A stretch of 64,000 bases of DNA from Aeromicrobium senzhongii (GCF_014334735.1 NZ_CP060587.1:1302001-1366000); one strand, 5' to 3'; shown: positions 25,330 through 34,311, counted from the stretch's first letter. Translations and numbers: made by a program. Notes: a model not told the origin generated them from the sequence alone.

Positions 25330-25383
25330 TAGTGTGAGGCCAAGAGCGCTGCCCAGCCGTAGGGGCCGCCAGTCACCAAGGGG
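25330..25383 (+). promoter_or_regulatory. Putative -10 box and ribosome site of thrS
   Basis: TAGTGT (25330-25335) implies a transcript start near 25342 and a leader of about 47 bases ending with AAGGGG (25378-25383) five bases before the ATG. No T-box or other structured leader is evident. Confidence 0.4.
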
Positions 25384-25388
25384 TTCGT

Positions 25389-27359
25389 ATGAGTCTGTCC
25401 ATCACCGTCGATGCAGCCGAGCAGCAGGTCGAACCCGGGACGCGGGCGTGGCAGCTGTTCGCCGACGATCCCCAGGTGATCGCGGCCCGCGTCAACGGCG
25501 CTCTCGTCGACCTGTCCCGCGAGCTGGCCGACGGTGACGCCGTCGAGCCCGTCGCGATGGAGTCGCCCGACGGCCTCGACATCCTGCGTCACTCGACGGC
25601 GCACGTCATGGCCCAGGCGGTCCAGGACCTGTTCCCCGACGCGAAGCTGGGCATCGGCCCGCCGATCGCCGACGGCTTCTACTACGACTTCGACGTCGAG
25701 GTGCCGTTCACTCCCGAGGACATCGAGAAGATCGAGTCCCGGATGAAGAAGATCGTCAAGGAGGGCCAGAAGTTCAGCCGCCGCGAGATCAGTGACGACG
25801 ACGCACGGGAGGAGCTGGCGGACGAGCCGTACAAGCTCGAGCTGATCGGCCTGAAGTCGACCGCCGGTGACGCAGCCGAGGGCGCGAGCGTCGAGGTCGG
25901 CGAGGGCGGGCTCAGCATCTACGACAACCTCAAGCGCGACGGCTCGTTGGCGTGGAAGGACCTGTGCCGCGGCCCGCACCTGCCCACCACCAAGCGCATC
26001 CCGGCCTTCAAGCTCATGCGGTCGGCCGCGGCCTACTGGCGCGGCGACGAGAAGAACAAGCAGCTGCAGCGCATCTACGGCACCGCGTGGCCCACGAAGG
26101 AGGACCTCGAGGCGCACCTGCACCGCATCGAGGAGGCTCAGCGCCGCGACCACCGCCGCCTGGGCGCCGAGCTGGACCTGTACAGCTTCCCCGACGAGAT
26201 CGGCTCCGGCCTGCCGGTGTTCCACCCGCGCGGCGGTGTCATCAAGCGCGAGATGGAGGACTACGTCCGACGCCGGCACATCGAGGAGGGCTTCGAGTAC
26301 GTCGGCACGCCGCACATCGCCAAGGAGGGCCTGTTCCACACGTCGGGCCACCTGCCGTACTACGGCGAGGGGATGTTCCCGCCCATCGAGGTCGACGGCG
26401 GCGACTACCGCCTCAAGGCGATGAACTGCCCGATGCACAACCTCATCTACCGCTCACGCCAGCGCTCCTACCGTGAGCTGCCGTTGCGGCTGTTCGAGTT
26501 CGGCCACGTCTACCGCAACGAGAAGTCCGGCGTCATCCACGGCCTGACCCGCGTGCGCGGCTTCGCCCAGGACGACTCGCACTCCTACGTCACGCCCGAG
26601 CAGGCGCCGGCCGAGGTCGCCCACCTGCTCAACTTCATGCTGAGCCTGCTCGACGACTTCGGCATGGACGACTACTACCTCGAGCTCTCCACGCGCGACG
26701 CGTCGAAGGACAAGTTCATCGGCTCCGACGAGGACTGGGCGACCGCCACCAAGGTCCTCGAGGAGGTCGCCACCGCGACCGGCCTCGAGCTCGTGCCCGA
26801 CCCCGGGGGAGCGGCCTACTACGGCCCCAAGATCTCGGTGCAGGCCCGCGACGCCATCGGCCGCACCTGGCAGATGGGCACGGTCCAGTACGACTTCAAC
26901 CAGCCGTCGGCCGATCGGTTCAACCTGGAGTACGTGTCCGCCGACGGCACGCGCCAGCAGCCGGTGATGATCCACTCGGCGAAGTTCGGCTCGATCGAGC
27001 GCTTCATGGGCGTCCTGGTCGAGCACTACGCCGGCGCCTTCCCCCCGTGGCTCGCGCCCGTGCAGGCCGTCGGCATCCCGGTCGCCGAGCGTCACGTCGA
27101 GTACCTCGAGCGGCTCGCGGTCCGGTTGAAGGCCGAGGGCATCCGCTTCGAGGTCGACGACTCGGACGAGCGCATGCAGAAGAAGATCCGCAACGCCCAG
27201 ACCCAGAAGGTGCCGTTCATGGTGCTGGTGGGCGACAAGGACGTCGAGGCCAACGCGGTGTCGTTCCGCTATCGCAACGGCGAGCAGGAGAACGGTGTCT
27301 CGCTCGACGACGCGATCGACAAGATCGTCGCGGCGGTGCGCGATCGGGTGCAGGTCTGA
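25389..27359 (+). CDS. thrS: Threonyl-tRNA synthetase
   Basis: A full-length 656-residue class II synthetase. Order: TGS domain (about 1-65), editing domain with [10 protein letters not shown] and FYYDFD, catalytic core with Zn ligand Cys in MNCPMHNL, motif 2 [25 protein letters not shown], motif 3 near [13 protein letters not shown], and a C-terminal anticodon-binding domain. It charges tRNA-Thr. The stop overlaps the start of the HIT gene, giving the thrS-HIT-pgsA order conserved in actinobacteria. Confidence 0.98.
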   Translation: MSLSITVDAAEQQVEPGTRAWQLFADDPQVIAARVNGALVDLSRELADGDAVEPVAMESPDGLDILRHSTAHVMAQAVQDLFPDAKLGIGPPIADGFYYDFDVEVPFTPEDIEKIESRMKKIVKEGQKFSRREISDDDAREELADEPYKLELIGLKSTAGDAAEGASVEVGEGGLSIYDNLKRDGSLAWKDLCRGPHLPTTKRIPAFKLMRSAAAYWRGDEKNKQLQRIYGTAWPTKEDLEAHLHRIEEAQRRDHRRLGAELDLYSFPDEIGSGLPVFHPRGGVIKREMEDYVRRRHIEEGFEYVGTPHIAKEGLFHTSGHLPYYGEGMFPPIEVDGGDYRLKAMNCPMHNLIYRSRQRSYRELPLRLFEFGHVYRNEKSGVIHGLTRVRGFAQDDSHSYVTPEQAPAEVAHLLNFMLSLLDDFGMDDYYLELSTRDASKDKFIGSDEDWATATKVLEEVATATGLELVPDPGGAAYYGPKISVQARDAIGRTWQMGTVQYDFNQPSADRFNLEYVSADGTRQQPVMIHSAKFGSIERFMGVLVEHYAGAFPPWLAPVQAVGIPVAERHVEYLERLAVRLKAEGIRFEVDDSDERMQKKIRNAQTQKVPFMVLVGDKDVEANAVSFRYRNGEQENGVSLDDAIDKIVAAVRDRVQV

Positions 27360-27862
27360 TGGCCGACCCCGACGGACTCGAGCGACTCTGGGCGCCCTAT
27401 CGGATGGAGTACGTCCGCGAGAGCGCGAACGATCCGGGGTGCCCGTTCTGCGCGATCGTCGCCGGTGAGCGGCAGACCGATCTGCTCGTCGTCCGCGGCG
27501 AGCACTGCTTCGTGACGATGAACCTGTTCCCGTACAACCCGGGGCACCTCATGGTGCTGCCGAACCGGCACGTGGCGGATCTGACGGCCCTGTCCCTGGA
27601 GGAGTCCAGCGAGCTGACGGCGCTGACCCAGCACGCGATCCGCGCGACCCGGGCGATCAGCACCCCGCACGGCTTCAACGTGGGCCTCAACCTCGGCTCT
27701 GCGGCGGGCGGCTCGATCTCGCAGCACCTGCACCAGCACGTCGTGCCGCGCTGGGGCGGCGACGCCAACTTCATGACCATCGTGGGACACACCAAGACGC
27801 TCCCGCAGACGGTCGCCCAGTCCGCGGATCTGCTGCGGTCGGTGTGGGGGGAGGTGGCCTGA
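27359..27862 (+). CDS. HIT-family protein, AP4A phosphorylase type
   Basis: A 167-residue protein with the histidine triad HLHQHVV (His123, His125, His127) and the N-terminal CPFC of the actinobacterial AP4A phosphorylase branch. It probably phosphorolyses diadenosine tetraphosphate, the by-product of aminoacyl-tRNA synthetases, which fits its place one base after thrS. The assignment relies on the shared order with the M. tuberculosis thrS-Rv2613c-pgsA1 locus. Start and stop overlap both neighbours. Confidence 0.9.
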   Translation: MADPDGLERLWAPYRMEYVRESANDPGCPFCAIVAGERQTDLLVVRGEHCFVTMNLFPYNPGHLMVLPNRHVADLTALSLEESSELTALTQHAIRATRAISTPHGFNVGLNLGSAAGGSISQHLHQHVVPRWGGDANFMTIVGHTKTLPQTVAQSADLLRSVWGEVA

Positions 27863-28467
27863 TGCTGGAGCGCTTCCGGGCCTTTTGGAACAAGGTCTTC
27901 TCGCCCGTCGCGGACGGGCTCATCAAGATCGGCGTGACGCCGAACATGGTCACGTGGGTCGGCACCATCGGCGTCTCGTTCGGCGCGCTGTACTTCTTCC
28001 CGCAGGGCAACTTCTTCTGGGGGACGCTGTTCATCACGGCGTTCGTGTTCAGCGACATCATCGACGGCACGATGGCGCGCAAGCTCGGCCGCAGCTCGAA
28101 GTACGGCGCGTTCCTCGACTCCACCCTCGACCGGATGGGCGACGCGGCCGTGTTCGGCGGCATCGCGCTCTGGTACGCCTGGGACGGCGACTCGGAGGTC
28201 TACCTGTGCCTCGCGCTGGCCTGCCTGGTGCTGGGCAGCCTCACGTCCTACGCCCGTGCTCGCGCGGAGTCGCTCGGCATGGAGGCCAAGGGTGGCATCG
28301 CCGAGCGTTCCGACCGGCTCGTCGCGATCTTGGTGATGACGGGCCTGTCCGGGTTGTTCGACCTGCCGATCCTGCAGCACATCGCCCTGTGGGTGCTGGC
28401 CGCAGCGAGCCTGGTGACGGTCGGCCAGCGCATGGCGATGGTCAAGCGCCAGGCCGACGCGGCCTGA
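27862..28467 (+). CDS. pgsA: CDP-alcohol phosphotransferase, probable phosphatidylinositol phosphate synthase
   Basis: A 201-residue membrane protein with the complete CDP-alcohol phosphotransferase motif: Asp68-Gly69, Ala72-Arg73, Gly82, Asp86 and Asp90 in DGTMARKLGRSSKYGAFLDS. About six membrane segments. Position after the HIT gene matches actinobacterial PgsA1, which joins CDP-diacylglycerol to inositol-1-phosphate. The acyltransferase and mannosyltransferase genes that usually follow in the phosphatidylinositol mannoside pathway are absent here. A phosphatidylglycerophosphate synthase cannot be excluded. Confidence 0.85.
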   Translation: MLERFRAFWNKVFSPVADGLIKIGVTPNMVTWVGTIGVSFGALYFFPQGNFFWGTLFITAFVFSDIIDGTMARKLGRSSKYGAFLDSTLDRMGDAAVFGGIALWYAWDGDSEVYLCLALACLVLGSLTSYARARAESLGMEAKGGIAERSDRLVAILVMTGLSGLFDLPILQHIALWVLAAASLVTVGQRMAMVKRQADAA

Positions 28468-28528
28468 TCTCGCGACCTCGCGCGTCTCAGTGGTGGCGGA
28501 CCGGCAGGGCGCGCGCCGGTTCTCCTCG

Positions 28529-28534
28529 TAGACT
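28529..28534 (+). promoter_or_regulatory. Leaderless -10 box for pdxS
   Basis: TAGACT followed by six bases and then GTG at 28541; it selects the second of two adjacent GTG codons as start. Confidence 0.6.
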
Positions 28535-28540
28535 GACGTG

Positions 28541-29455
28541 GTGAGCACCGAGAACCTCCCCACCGACCCGTCGACCAACACCGGCAGCGCGCGGGTCAAG
28601 CGCGGCATGGCCGAGATGCTGAAGGGCGGCGTCATCATGGACGTCGTCAACGCCGAGCAGGCCAAGATCGCCGAGGATGCCGGCGCCGTCGCCGTCATGG
28701 CGCTCGAGCGCGTCCCCGCCGACATCCGCTCCCAGGGCGGGGTCGCCCGGATGAGCGACCCGGACCTGATCGACGGCATCATCGAGGCCGTCTCGATCCC
28801 GGTCATGGCCAAGGCCCGCATCGGCCACTTCGTCGAGGCGCAGGTGCTGCAGAGCCTGGGCGTGGACTACATCGACGAGTCCGAGGTGCTGACCCCGGCC
28901 GACTACGAGAACCACATCGACAAGTGGGCCTTCACCGTCCCGTTCGTCTGTGGCGCGACCAACCTGGGCGAGGCGCTGCGCCGCATCACCGAGGGCGCGG
29001 CCATGATCCGCTCCAAGGGCGAGGCCGGCACCGGTGACGTCTCCAACGCCACGGGCCACATGCGCAAGATCCGCGCGGAGCTGCGCCGCTTGCAGGGCAT
29101 GTCGAAGGACGAGCTGTTCGTCGCGGCCAAGGAGCTCCAGGCGCCGTACGAGCTGGTGGCCGAGGTCGCCGCGGCCGGCAAGCTGCCCGTCGTGCTGTTC
29201 ACCGCCGGTGGCATCGCCACTCCGGCCGACGCCGCGATGATGATGCAGCTGGGCGCCGAGGGCGTCTTCGTCGGCTCGGGCATCTTCAAGTCCGGCAACC
29301 CGGCCGAGCGCGCCGCGGCCATCGTCAAGGCCACGACCTTCTTCGACGACCCCGACGTGATCGCGAAGGTCTCGCGCGGCCTGGGCGAGGCGATGGTCGG
29401 CATCAACGTCGACGAGATCCCCGAGCCGCACCGCCTCGAGACCCGCGGTTGGTGA
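28541..29455 (+). CDS. pdxS: Pyridoxal 5'-phosphate synthase lyase subunit PdxS
   Basis: A 304-residue TIM-barrel protein. [54 protein letters not shown] and [11 protein letters not shown] carry the catalytic Asp and Lys residues of the family. With PdxT it makes PLP from ribose 5-phosphate, glyceraldehyde 3-phosphate and ammonia. PdxT lies 4.2 kb downstream rather than adjacent, separated by a secretion cluster. A strong terminator follows. Confidence 0.97.
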   Translation: MSTENLPTDPSTNTGSARVKRGMAEMLKGGVIMDVVNAEQAKIAEDAGAVAVMALERVPADIRSQGGVARMSDPDLIDGIIEAVSIPVMAKARIGHFVEAQVLQSLGVDYIDESEVLTPADYENHIDKWAFTVPFVCGATNLGEALRRITEGAAMIRSKGEAGTGDVSNATGHMRKIRAELRRLQGMSKDELFVAAKELQAPYELVAEVAAAGKLPVVLFTAGGIATPADAAMMMQLGAEGVFVGSGIFKSGNPAERAAAIVKATTFFDDPDVIAKVSRGLGEAMVGINVDEIPEPHRLETRGW

Positions 29456-29477
29456 CCTGTACCACCCGCTTCGACGC

Positions 29478-29510
29478 AATACCCCCGGTTCCGACCGGGG
29501 GTATTCGTTT
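29478..29510 (+). terminator. Rho-independent terminator after pdxS
   Basis: A perfect 12-base stem, AATACCCCCGGT (29478-29489) with ACCGGGGGTATT (29494-29505), a 4-base loop and the tail CGTTT. It separates pdxS from the following cluster. Confidence 0.85.
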
Positions 29511-29650
29511 GTGTGGGGCCTTTAGTCACAAGTGACCATGACCTCTGGCCCGGATCGTTCGTGACGTCCGTCCCATCTTCTGCATTTCTTCACATTTGGC
29601 ACCATCATGCCGTCATTTCGTCGCTACATTGTTACTGAAGTTAACGATGT

Positions 29651-29667
29651 TGATCGATGGTCGATCA
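29651..29667 (+). promoter_or_regulatory. Inverted repeat upstream of the SipW cluster
   Basis: TGATCGA (29651-29657) and TCGATCA (29661-29667) form a perfect 7-base inverted repeat around TGG, in the leader region 22 bases before the first cargo gene. TACATT (29625-29630) upstream is a possible -10 box. The 29511-29689 stretch is clearly more AT-rich than the coding DNA around it and holds no other feature I can support. Confidence 0.4.
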
Positions 29668-29689
29668 GCCATTCATGAGGGAGAAGAAA

Positions 29690-30229
29690 ATGAACAAGTC
29701 CACCAAGGGTGCTGTCGCCGCCGGAGCCGCCGCCGTCCTGCTGCTCGGTGGTGCGGGCTCGCTCGCGTACTGGAACGCCGAAGGTGACATCACGGGCGGC
29801 ACGATCACCGCCGGTGAGCTGAAGCTCACGGCGCCCACCACGAGCCAGTGGACCCTGAACGGCACCACGGTGGCGAACCCGGCCGCCGTGCTCATCGTTC
29901 CTGGCGACGAGCTCAAGTACACGGGCAGCTGGACCGTCAAGGCCACCGGACAGAACATCAAGGCTCTGGTCGACTTCGACGGACTCGCTGAAACCCCGAG
30001 CATCGCCGACAAGATCACGGTGACCGACACCTACACGTTGGGTACGACCGCGCTGGCCGAGGGCGACGAGCTCACGGTCGCGGACAACGGCAAGGTTCTC
30101 ACCGCCACGGTCCTGGTCGACCTCCCGTTCGGCACGGTCGTCGACAACGCGTCGCAGGCCATGACCGTCAACCTGACCGCAGGCAAGGTCACGTTGACGC
30201 AGAAGGATGCCACGCCCGCCGTGGCGTGA
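29690..30229 (+). CDS. SipW-type exported protein with alternate signal peptide (cargo 1)
   Basis: A 179-residue protein. The N-terminus MNKSTKGAVAAGAAAVLLLG then GAGSLAYWNAEGDITGG fits the alternate signal peptide class recognised by SipW-like peptidases (hydrophobic segment followed by AYW, then a G-x-I-x-AG motif). The mature domain is Thr/Val-rich and beta-strand-like, similar in plan to TasA/camelysin-type surface proteins. A GAGGGAGAAG ribosome site precedes the ATG. The next gene is the cognate peptidase. Fibre formation or surface coating is inference. Confidence 0.8.
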   Translation: MNKSTKGAVAAGAAAVLLLGGAGSLAYWNAEGDITGGTITAGELKLTAPTTSQWTLNGTTVANPAAVLIVPGDELKYTGSWTVKATGQNIKALVDFDGLAETPSIADKITVTDTYTLGTTALAEGDELTVADNGKVLTATVLVDLPFGTVVDNASQAMTVNLTAGKVTLTQKDATPAVA

Positions 30230-30275
30230 TCTCCGGCTGAGTTGAACCACCGACCATCGACTGAGGACCACGAGC

Positions 30276-30845
30276 ATGACGACAACCACGACCGACCGCA
30301 GGCGCCCCACGGCGCTGTGGTGGGCAGGCCAGGCGCTCGCCTGGGTCGTCATCCTCGTGGCCGCCTCGGCCGTCACGGTCGGTGTGCTCATCCCCAGGAT
30401 CGGGGGCGCGACGCCCTACACGATCCTGACCGGCTCCATGCAGCCGAAGTACCCGCCGGGCACGCTCGTCGTCGTCAAGCCGACGCCCGCCGAGGAGATC
30501 GGCATCGGCTCGGTGATCACCTACCAGTTGACGTCCGGTGAGCCGACCGTCGTGACGCACCGCGTGGTCGCGGTCGCCCTCGGCTCGGACGGGCAGCCGT
30601 CCTTCACCACGAGGGGCGATGCCAACAGCGCCGACGACCTCGCGCCGGTCCAACCGGTCCAGATCAGGGGAGTGGTCTGGTACTCGGTTCCCGGACTCGG
30701 ATGGATGGGCAACGCGATCGGCCAGGAGCGGCGGAACACCGCGGTCTACGTGGTGGCCGGCGGCCTGGGTCTGTACGCCGCATGGATGTTCGGTGGCGCG
30801 CTGCGCGGCCGGGTCTCCCGGCGTCGCACGGAGTCGGACCGATGA
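30276..30845 (+). CDS. SipW-like signal peptidase I
   Basis: A 189-residue membrane peptidase. Ser54 in TGSMQP is the nucleophile and His95 in VVTHRVV takes the place of the general-base Lys of ordinary bacterial signal peptidases, as in archaeal, ER and SipW enzymes. GDANSADD (114-121) is the third conserved box. Membrane segments near 18-40 and 152-174. It would cleave the alternate signals of the neighbouring cargo proteins at the outer face of the membrane. Its stop overlaps the next ATG by four bases. Confidence 0.88.
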   Translation: MTTTTTDRRRPTALWWAGQALAWVVILVAASAVTVGVLIPRIGGATPYTILTGSMQPKYPPGTLVVVKPTPAEEIGIGSVITYQLTSGEPTVVTHRVVAVALGSDGQPSFTTRGDANSADDLAPVQPVQIRGVVWYSVPGLGWMGNAIGQERRNTAVYVVAGGLGLYAAWMFGGALRGRVSRRRTESDR

Positions 30846-31498
30846 GGCGCTTCGCGCCGGCCGCGGTCTCGGCCGCGCTGATCCTGTCCGCCGTCGCCCC
30901 GGCGGCGGCTGCAGACGAGATCGGTGTGAGTCGCGATGGGCGGCGTTGGTCCGCGACACTCACGGAGCCGCTCTTCGACCCCGGCACCCGCTGGGTGCCC
31001 GGAGACACGCGGACGGTCTCGTTCTACGTCCGTAACCAGGCTCTTACCCACGCCCGGCTCGTCGCCACGGTGCGCTCCGACGATGGTGACGACCTGTGGG
31101 CCGGTGGTGACGTGACGATGCGTGCGCGAGTCCAGGGGAAGTGGTTCACGCTGCGCAACGGTCGGCCGTCCGGCGAGATGACGCAGGAGAGTCTGCGGCC
31201 CGGCTCCGCCGTCCGCGTCGACGTCCGGGCCAAGCTCGAACCCGCGTCCACGAACGTCTCGCAGGCGAGTCGGCTGAACCTGACGCTCGGCCTGCGCCTG
31301 ACCGATGCCGACGAAGGCGTCGCGGGCGCCAGTGCCGAGGCCGGTGACGGCGGCGAATCCGGTCGGTCCGACGGCTGGTTGTCCCGAACGGGTGCCTCGA
31401 CACCCGCCATACTGATCTGGCTGGCCGCTGCGGCCACTGCCGTCGGCGCGGCCTTCATGGCCGCCGGACGGCGCGAGGGAGATGACGAACATGCATGA
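30842..31498 (+). CDS. Membrane-anchored exported protein of the SipW cluster
   Basis: A 218-residue protein with an ordinary Sec signal peptide (about 1-24, cleavage near AAAADE), a beta-rich ectodomain (TRTVSFYVRNQAL and later strands resemble an immunoglobulin-like or DUF916-like fold), an acidic Gly/Ser linker, then LSRTG (180-184), a membrane segment (188-208) and a basic tail with RR at 210-211. The end looks like a degenerate sortase signal (LPxTG with Ser for Pro), but simple membrane anchoring is as likely. A chaperone or anchor for the cargo proteins is inference. Confidence 0.75.
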   Translation: MRRFAPAAVSAALILSAVAPAAAADEIGVSRDGRRWSATLTEPLFDPGTRWVPGDTRTVSFYVRNQALTHARLVATVRSDDGDDLWAGGDVTMRARVQGKWFTLRNGRPSGEMTQESLRPGSAVRVDVRAKLEPASTNVSQASRLNLTLGLRLTDADEGVAGASAEAGDGGESGRSDGWLSRTGASTPAILIWLAAAATAVGAAFMAAGRREGDDEHA

Positions 31499-32177
31499 AT
31501 CCATGACGAAGGGCCGTGCCCGCCTGCGCACCGCGTGGCGCCGGATCGCCTCGGTGCAGGTGCGGATGCTGCTGTCGCTCGGGCTGGTCCTGGGCTTCGC
31601 CGCCGTCGGCACCACGGCGTACTGGGCCGACACCGCCACCTTCACGACCGGCAAGATCGAGGCCGGCAGCCTCGATCTGCAGCTGGGCGGCCGGCACCCG
31701 GTCACCGACGAGATCCAGTGGCAGGCGATCGGTCTGGATCAGCCGTGGAACTACTCGGTGCTCCAGCTCGACAACGTCTCGCCCGGGGAGTCCGTCGCGA
31801 TGGAGTTGCACCTGCGCAACGTCGGCACGACCCCGCTGACGTTCACCGGAGTGGGCACTTCCGCCTCGAACGACCTGGGCACGCACCTCAAGGCGTCCAC
31901 CTGGCTCGGCGCCGCGGCCCGGAACGACGGCACCCGCGAGGCCGTGAACCGCAAGGGCCACTGCGACAACGGCACCGAGGCGTGGTGGGCCGGCCACGCG
32001 TTGTCCACGACGCCGGCGCACGTGACGCCCAACAACCGAGCCGTCAGCCTGGTCCCCGGCGCGTCCATCCAGGTCTGCATACTGGCCGGCCTGGCCGCCG
32101 AGGCGCCCAACAGCATCCAGGGCAAGTCCACGACGATCAAGGTCGTCCTCACCGGCAAGCAGGTCGGGACGACGTGA
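31491..32177 (+). CDS. SipW-type exported protein (cargo 2)
   Basis: A 228-residue protein from ATG 31491, nine bases after GAGGGAG; ATG 31482 and 31503 are alternatives. A basic N-terminus precedes a hydrophobic segment (about 24-42) and AYWADTATFTTGKIEAGSLD, the alternate signal pattern shared with cargo 1. The mature part is beta-rich (ESVAMELHLRNVGTTPLTF resembles TasA-like domains) and has two Cys residues that could form a disulfide. The start overlaps the previous gene and the stop overlaps the next by one base. Confidence 0.8.
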   Translation: MHESMTKGRARLRTAWRRIASVQVRMLLSLGLVLGFAAVGTTAYWADTATFTTGKIEAGSLDLQLGGRHPVTDEIQWQAIGLDQPWNYSVLQLDNVSPGESVAMELHLRNVGTTPLTFTGVGTSASNDLGTHLKASTWLGAAARNDGTREAVNRKGHCDNGTEAWWAGHALSTTPAHVTPNNRAVSLVPGASIQVCILAGLAAEAPNSIQGKSTTIKVVLTGKQVGTT

Positions 32178-33631
32178 TGGAGCCTCGTCTGCAAAGAGCC
32201 GCGGCTCGTGTCGGCAATGCCGTGCTCTGGGTGGCGGCGGTCCTCGGTGTGATCTCCCTGGTGCTCGGTCTCGCGACGGTGGTCGCCGGCGTCCAGCCGT
32301 TGATCTTCCGCTCCAGTTCGATGTCGCCGGCCATCGACGCCGGCGCGCTCGCACTGGCCAGGAGCGTCGAGGCGAAGGACCTCGCGACCGGTGACATCGT
32401 CTCGGTCATCGGCTCCGACGGCGTCCGCGTGACGCACCGCGTCGTGAAGGTCGATCGAGGAGCGGACGATCAGGTCAGCCTCGTCCTGCAGGGCGACGCC
32501 AACCAGAGCCCGGACGAGGAGCCGTACGTCGTCACCGAGGTCGACCGGGTGTTCTTCGACGTGCCCTACCTGGGCTACCTCGCGAACTGGTTGGCGAGCC
32601 CGTGGGCGATGTTCGTCGCGGGCATCCTGGTCGCGCTGCTCATCGGAAGCTTCTTCCGCCGCCCCGGAACGGGACAGCAGCGCCCGGGGGTCGGGGCCGG
32701 GATCGCCGTCGTCGTGGCGGCGGTGGGCCTGGGTGCCGGCACGCTCAGCCCGCCTCCGACAACGGAGGCGTACTTCGTCGACAACTCGACCTTCGAGGCG
32801 GGCACGATCCAGGCACACCAGGTGCGCATCTTCGACTGGGACACGTCCCCGTGCACGAACAACGCCGACGGATCGGTCACCCTGCGCTACAAGCTCACGT
32901 CGGCGCGGTACGACATGGTCTGGTACCGCGGACCGAAGGGAGGTGCGATCTCCACCCGTGCGTTCCTGACGGTCGCGCCGAGCAACCCCACGGTCGGCTC
33001 GGTGGTCACCACCAAGATCACGCGTGCGACGCTGGCGAACGGCGAATCGCTCGCCGCCGGAACGTACATGATCTCGGGACGGTCCAAGCTCAAGGGCTCG
33101 GCCACCAGTGCCTGGCTGTCGACCTCGGACCGCCAGACCGAGGTGACCGTCGACGCGACGACAGTGCGCTGCGGCGACATCAACCTGCCGCCGACGTTGA
33201 CGATCGCGGCGCCGCTGGAGGGCATCACCTATCCGTCGACGAAGGCCGTCGACGTCGCGGTCGGTCTAGCGTGCCTCAGCCTCCCCGCGCCGTGCGGCAC
33301 GGCTGTCGACCCCAACGGCATCTCCAGCGTGGAGTACCGCCTGCAGCGTGCGAACTGGCTCGGCACCCAGTGCTGGGACCCGAAGATCGGCACCGCTCTG
33401 CCGCCGGGCTTCTACCTCGCGGGCTGCGGCACGTGGCGCACGCCGACGACGAGTCCGGACGTGCCGAACACCTCCGGCTCGACGGTCACGTGGCGCGTGC
33501 CGCTCGGCTCGGGTGGCCCCCGGACGACGTTCAACCAGTCCGGTGACTACACCCTCTACCTGCGGATCACCGACAACGCCTCGCCCACCCGGGCGACAAC
33601 CGAGCGCACGATCCGCTTCACGGTCGACTGA
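32177..33631 (+). CDS. SipW-like signal peptidase fused to its own cargo-type ectodomain
   Basis: A 484-residue protein in two parts. Residues 1-165 are a second SipW-like peptidase: nucleophile Ser48 in RSSSMSP, general-base His87 in VRVTHRVV, GDANQSPDEE at 106-115, membrane segments near 14-38 and 142-160. Residues 172-190 form a further hydrophobic segment followed by TEAYFVDNSTFEAGTIQAHQ, which matches the alternate signal motif of cargoes 1 and 2. Residues 215-484 are a Cys-containing exported region, with an Ig-like domain from about 345 (LTIAAPLEGITYPS ... TERTIRFTVD). The enzyme may process its own C-terminal domain. Confidence 0.82.
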   Translation: MEPRLQRAAARVGNAVLWVAAVLGVISLVLGLATVVAGVQPLIFRSSSMSPAIDAGALALARSVEAKDLATGDIVSVIGSDGVRVTHRVVKVDRGADDQVSLVLQGDANQSPDEEPYVVTEVDRVFFDVPYLGYLANWLASPWAMFVAGILVALLIGSFFRRPGTGQQRPGVGAGIAVVVAAVGLGAGTLSPPPTTEAYFVDNSTFEAGTIQAHQVRIFDWDTSPCTNNADGSVTLRYKLTSARYDMVWYRGPKGGAISTRAFLTVAPSNPTVGSVVTTKITRATLANGESLAAGTYMISGRSKLKGSATSAWLSTSDRQTEVTVDATTVRCGDINLPPTLTIAAPLEGITYPSTKAVDVAVGLACLSLPAPCGTAVDPNGISSVEYRLQRANWLGTQCWDPKIGTALPPGFYLAGCGTWRTPTTSPDVPNTSGSTVTWRVPLGSGGPRTTFNQSGDYTLYLRITDNASPTRATTERTIRFTVD

Positions 33632-33652
33632 CGGCCGGGTCGACGCGGTGAC

Positions 33653-33658
33653 TACACT
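33653..33658 (+). promoter_or_regulatory. Leaderless -10 box for pdxT
   Basis: TACACT followed by six bases and then GTG at 33665. It gives pdxT its own promoter despite lying 34 bases after the SipW cluster. Confidence 0.6.
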
Positions 33659-33664
33659 CGCCGC

Positions 33665-34267
33665 GTGAACGCTGCTCCCACCGTCGGTGTCTTCGCCCTG
33701 CAGGGTGACGTGCGCGAGCACCTCGCCGCGTTGGACCGTGCGGGCGTCGACGCGCTGCCCGTGCGTCGGCCCGAGGAGCTGGCCCGCTGTCACGCCCTCG
33801 TGCTGCCCGGGGGCGAGTCGACCACCATGGGCAAGCTGGCGCGCATCTTCGACCTCTTCGATCCGCTGGCTGAGCGCATCCGCGGCGGCATGCCCACCTT
33901 CGGCACCTGCGCCGGGATGATCATGCTCGCCGAGAAGATCGAGGACGGCACGGACGGGCAGGAGACCTTCGGCGGCCTCGACATCGTGGTCCGCCGCAAC
34001 GCCTTCGGACGCCAGGTCGACTCCTTCGAGACCGAGCTGGAGTTCAGTGGCATGGACGAGCCCGTGCACGCGGTGTTCATCCGCGCGCCGTGGGTCGAGT
34101 CGGCCGGATCGGGCGTCGAGGTCCTCGCGCGCGTTCGCGGGGGCGAGGCCGACGGTAAGATCGTGGCCGTTCGACAGCGCAACATCATGGCAACGTCGTT
34201 CCACCCGGAGATGGCGGGCGACGATCGCGTCCACCGCAGCTTCGTCGAGTTCATCGCCCAGTCGTGA
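33665..34267 (+). CDS. pdxT: Pyridoxal 5'-phosphate synthase glutaminase subunit PdxT
   Basis: A 200-residue class I glutamine amidotransferase. [12 protein letters not shown], nucleophile Cys82 in GTCAGMIML, and the His/Glu pair in SFHPEMAGD are present. It hydrolyses glutamine and passes ammonia to PdxS, encoded 4.2 kb upstream. Confidence 0.97.
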   Translation: MNAAPTVGVFALQGDVREHLAALDRAGVDALPVRRPEELARCHALVLPGGESTTMGKLARIFDLFDPLAERIRGGMPTFGTCAGMIMLAEKIEDGTDGQETFGGLDIVVRRNAFGRQVDSFETELEFSGMDEPVHAVFIRAPWVESAGSGVEVLARVRGGEADGKIVAVRQRNIMATSFHPEMAGDDRVHRSFVEFIAQS

Positions 34268-34311
34268 CTCACCGGTCGTGACGGGGCGCCACCAGGAAGA
34301 AGGAGAACGCC

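Noticed and set aside
25205..25388. T-box or other riboswitch before thrS
   Set aside because: No specifier stem or TGGNACCGCG-like antiterminator box was found in the 184-base gap.
28505..28525. ACCGGC/GCCGGT hairpin after pgsA as a terminator
   Set aside because: Short stem with no T-run; chance is likely at this GC content.
29511..33664. Insertion sequence or integrase as the source of the SipW cluster
   Set aside because: No transposase, integrase, tRNA attachment site or flanking direct repeat was found.
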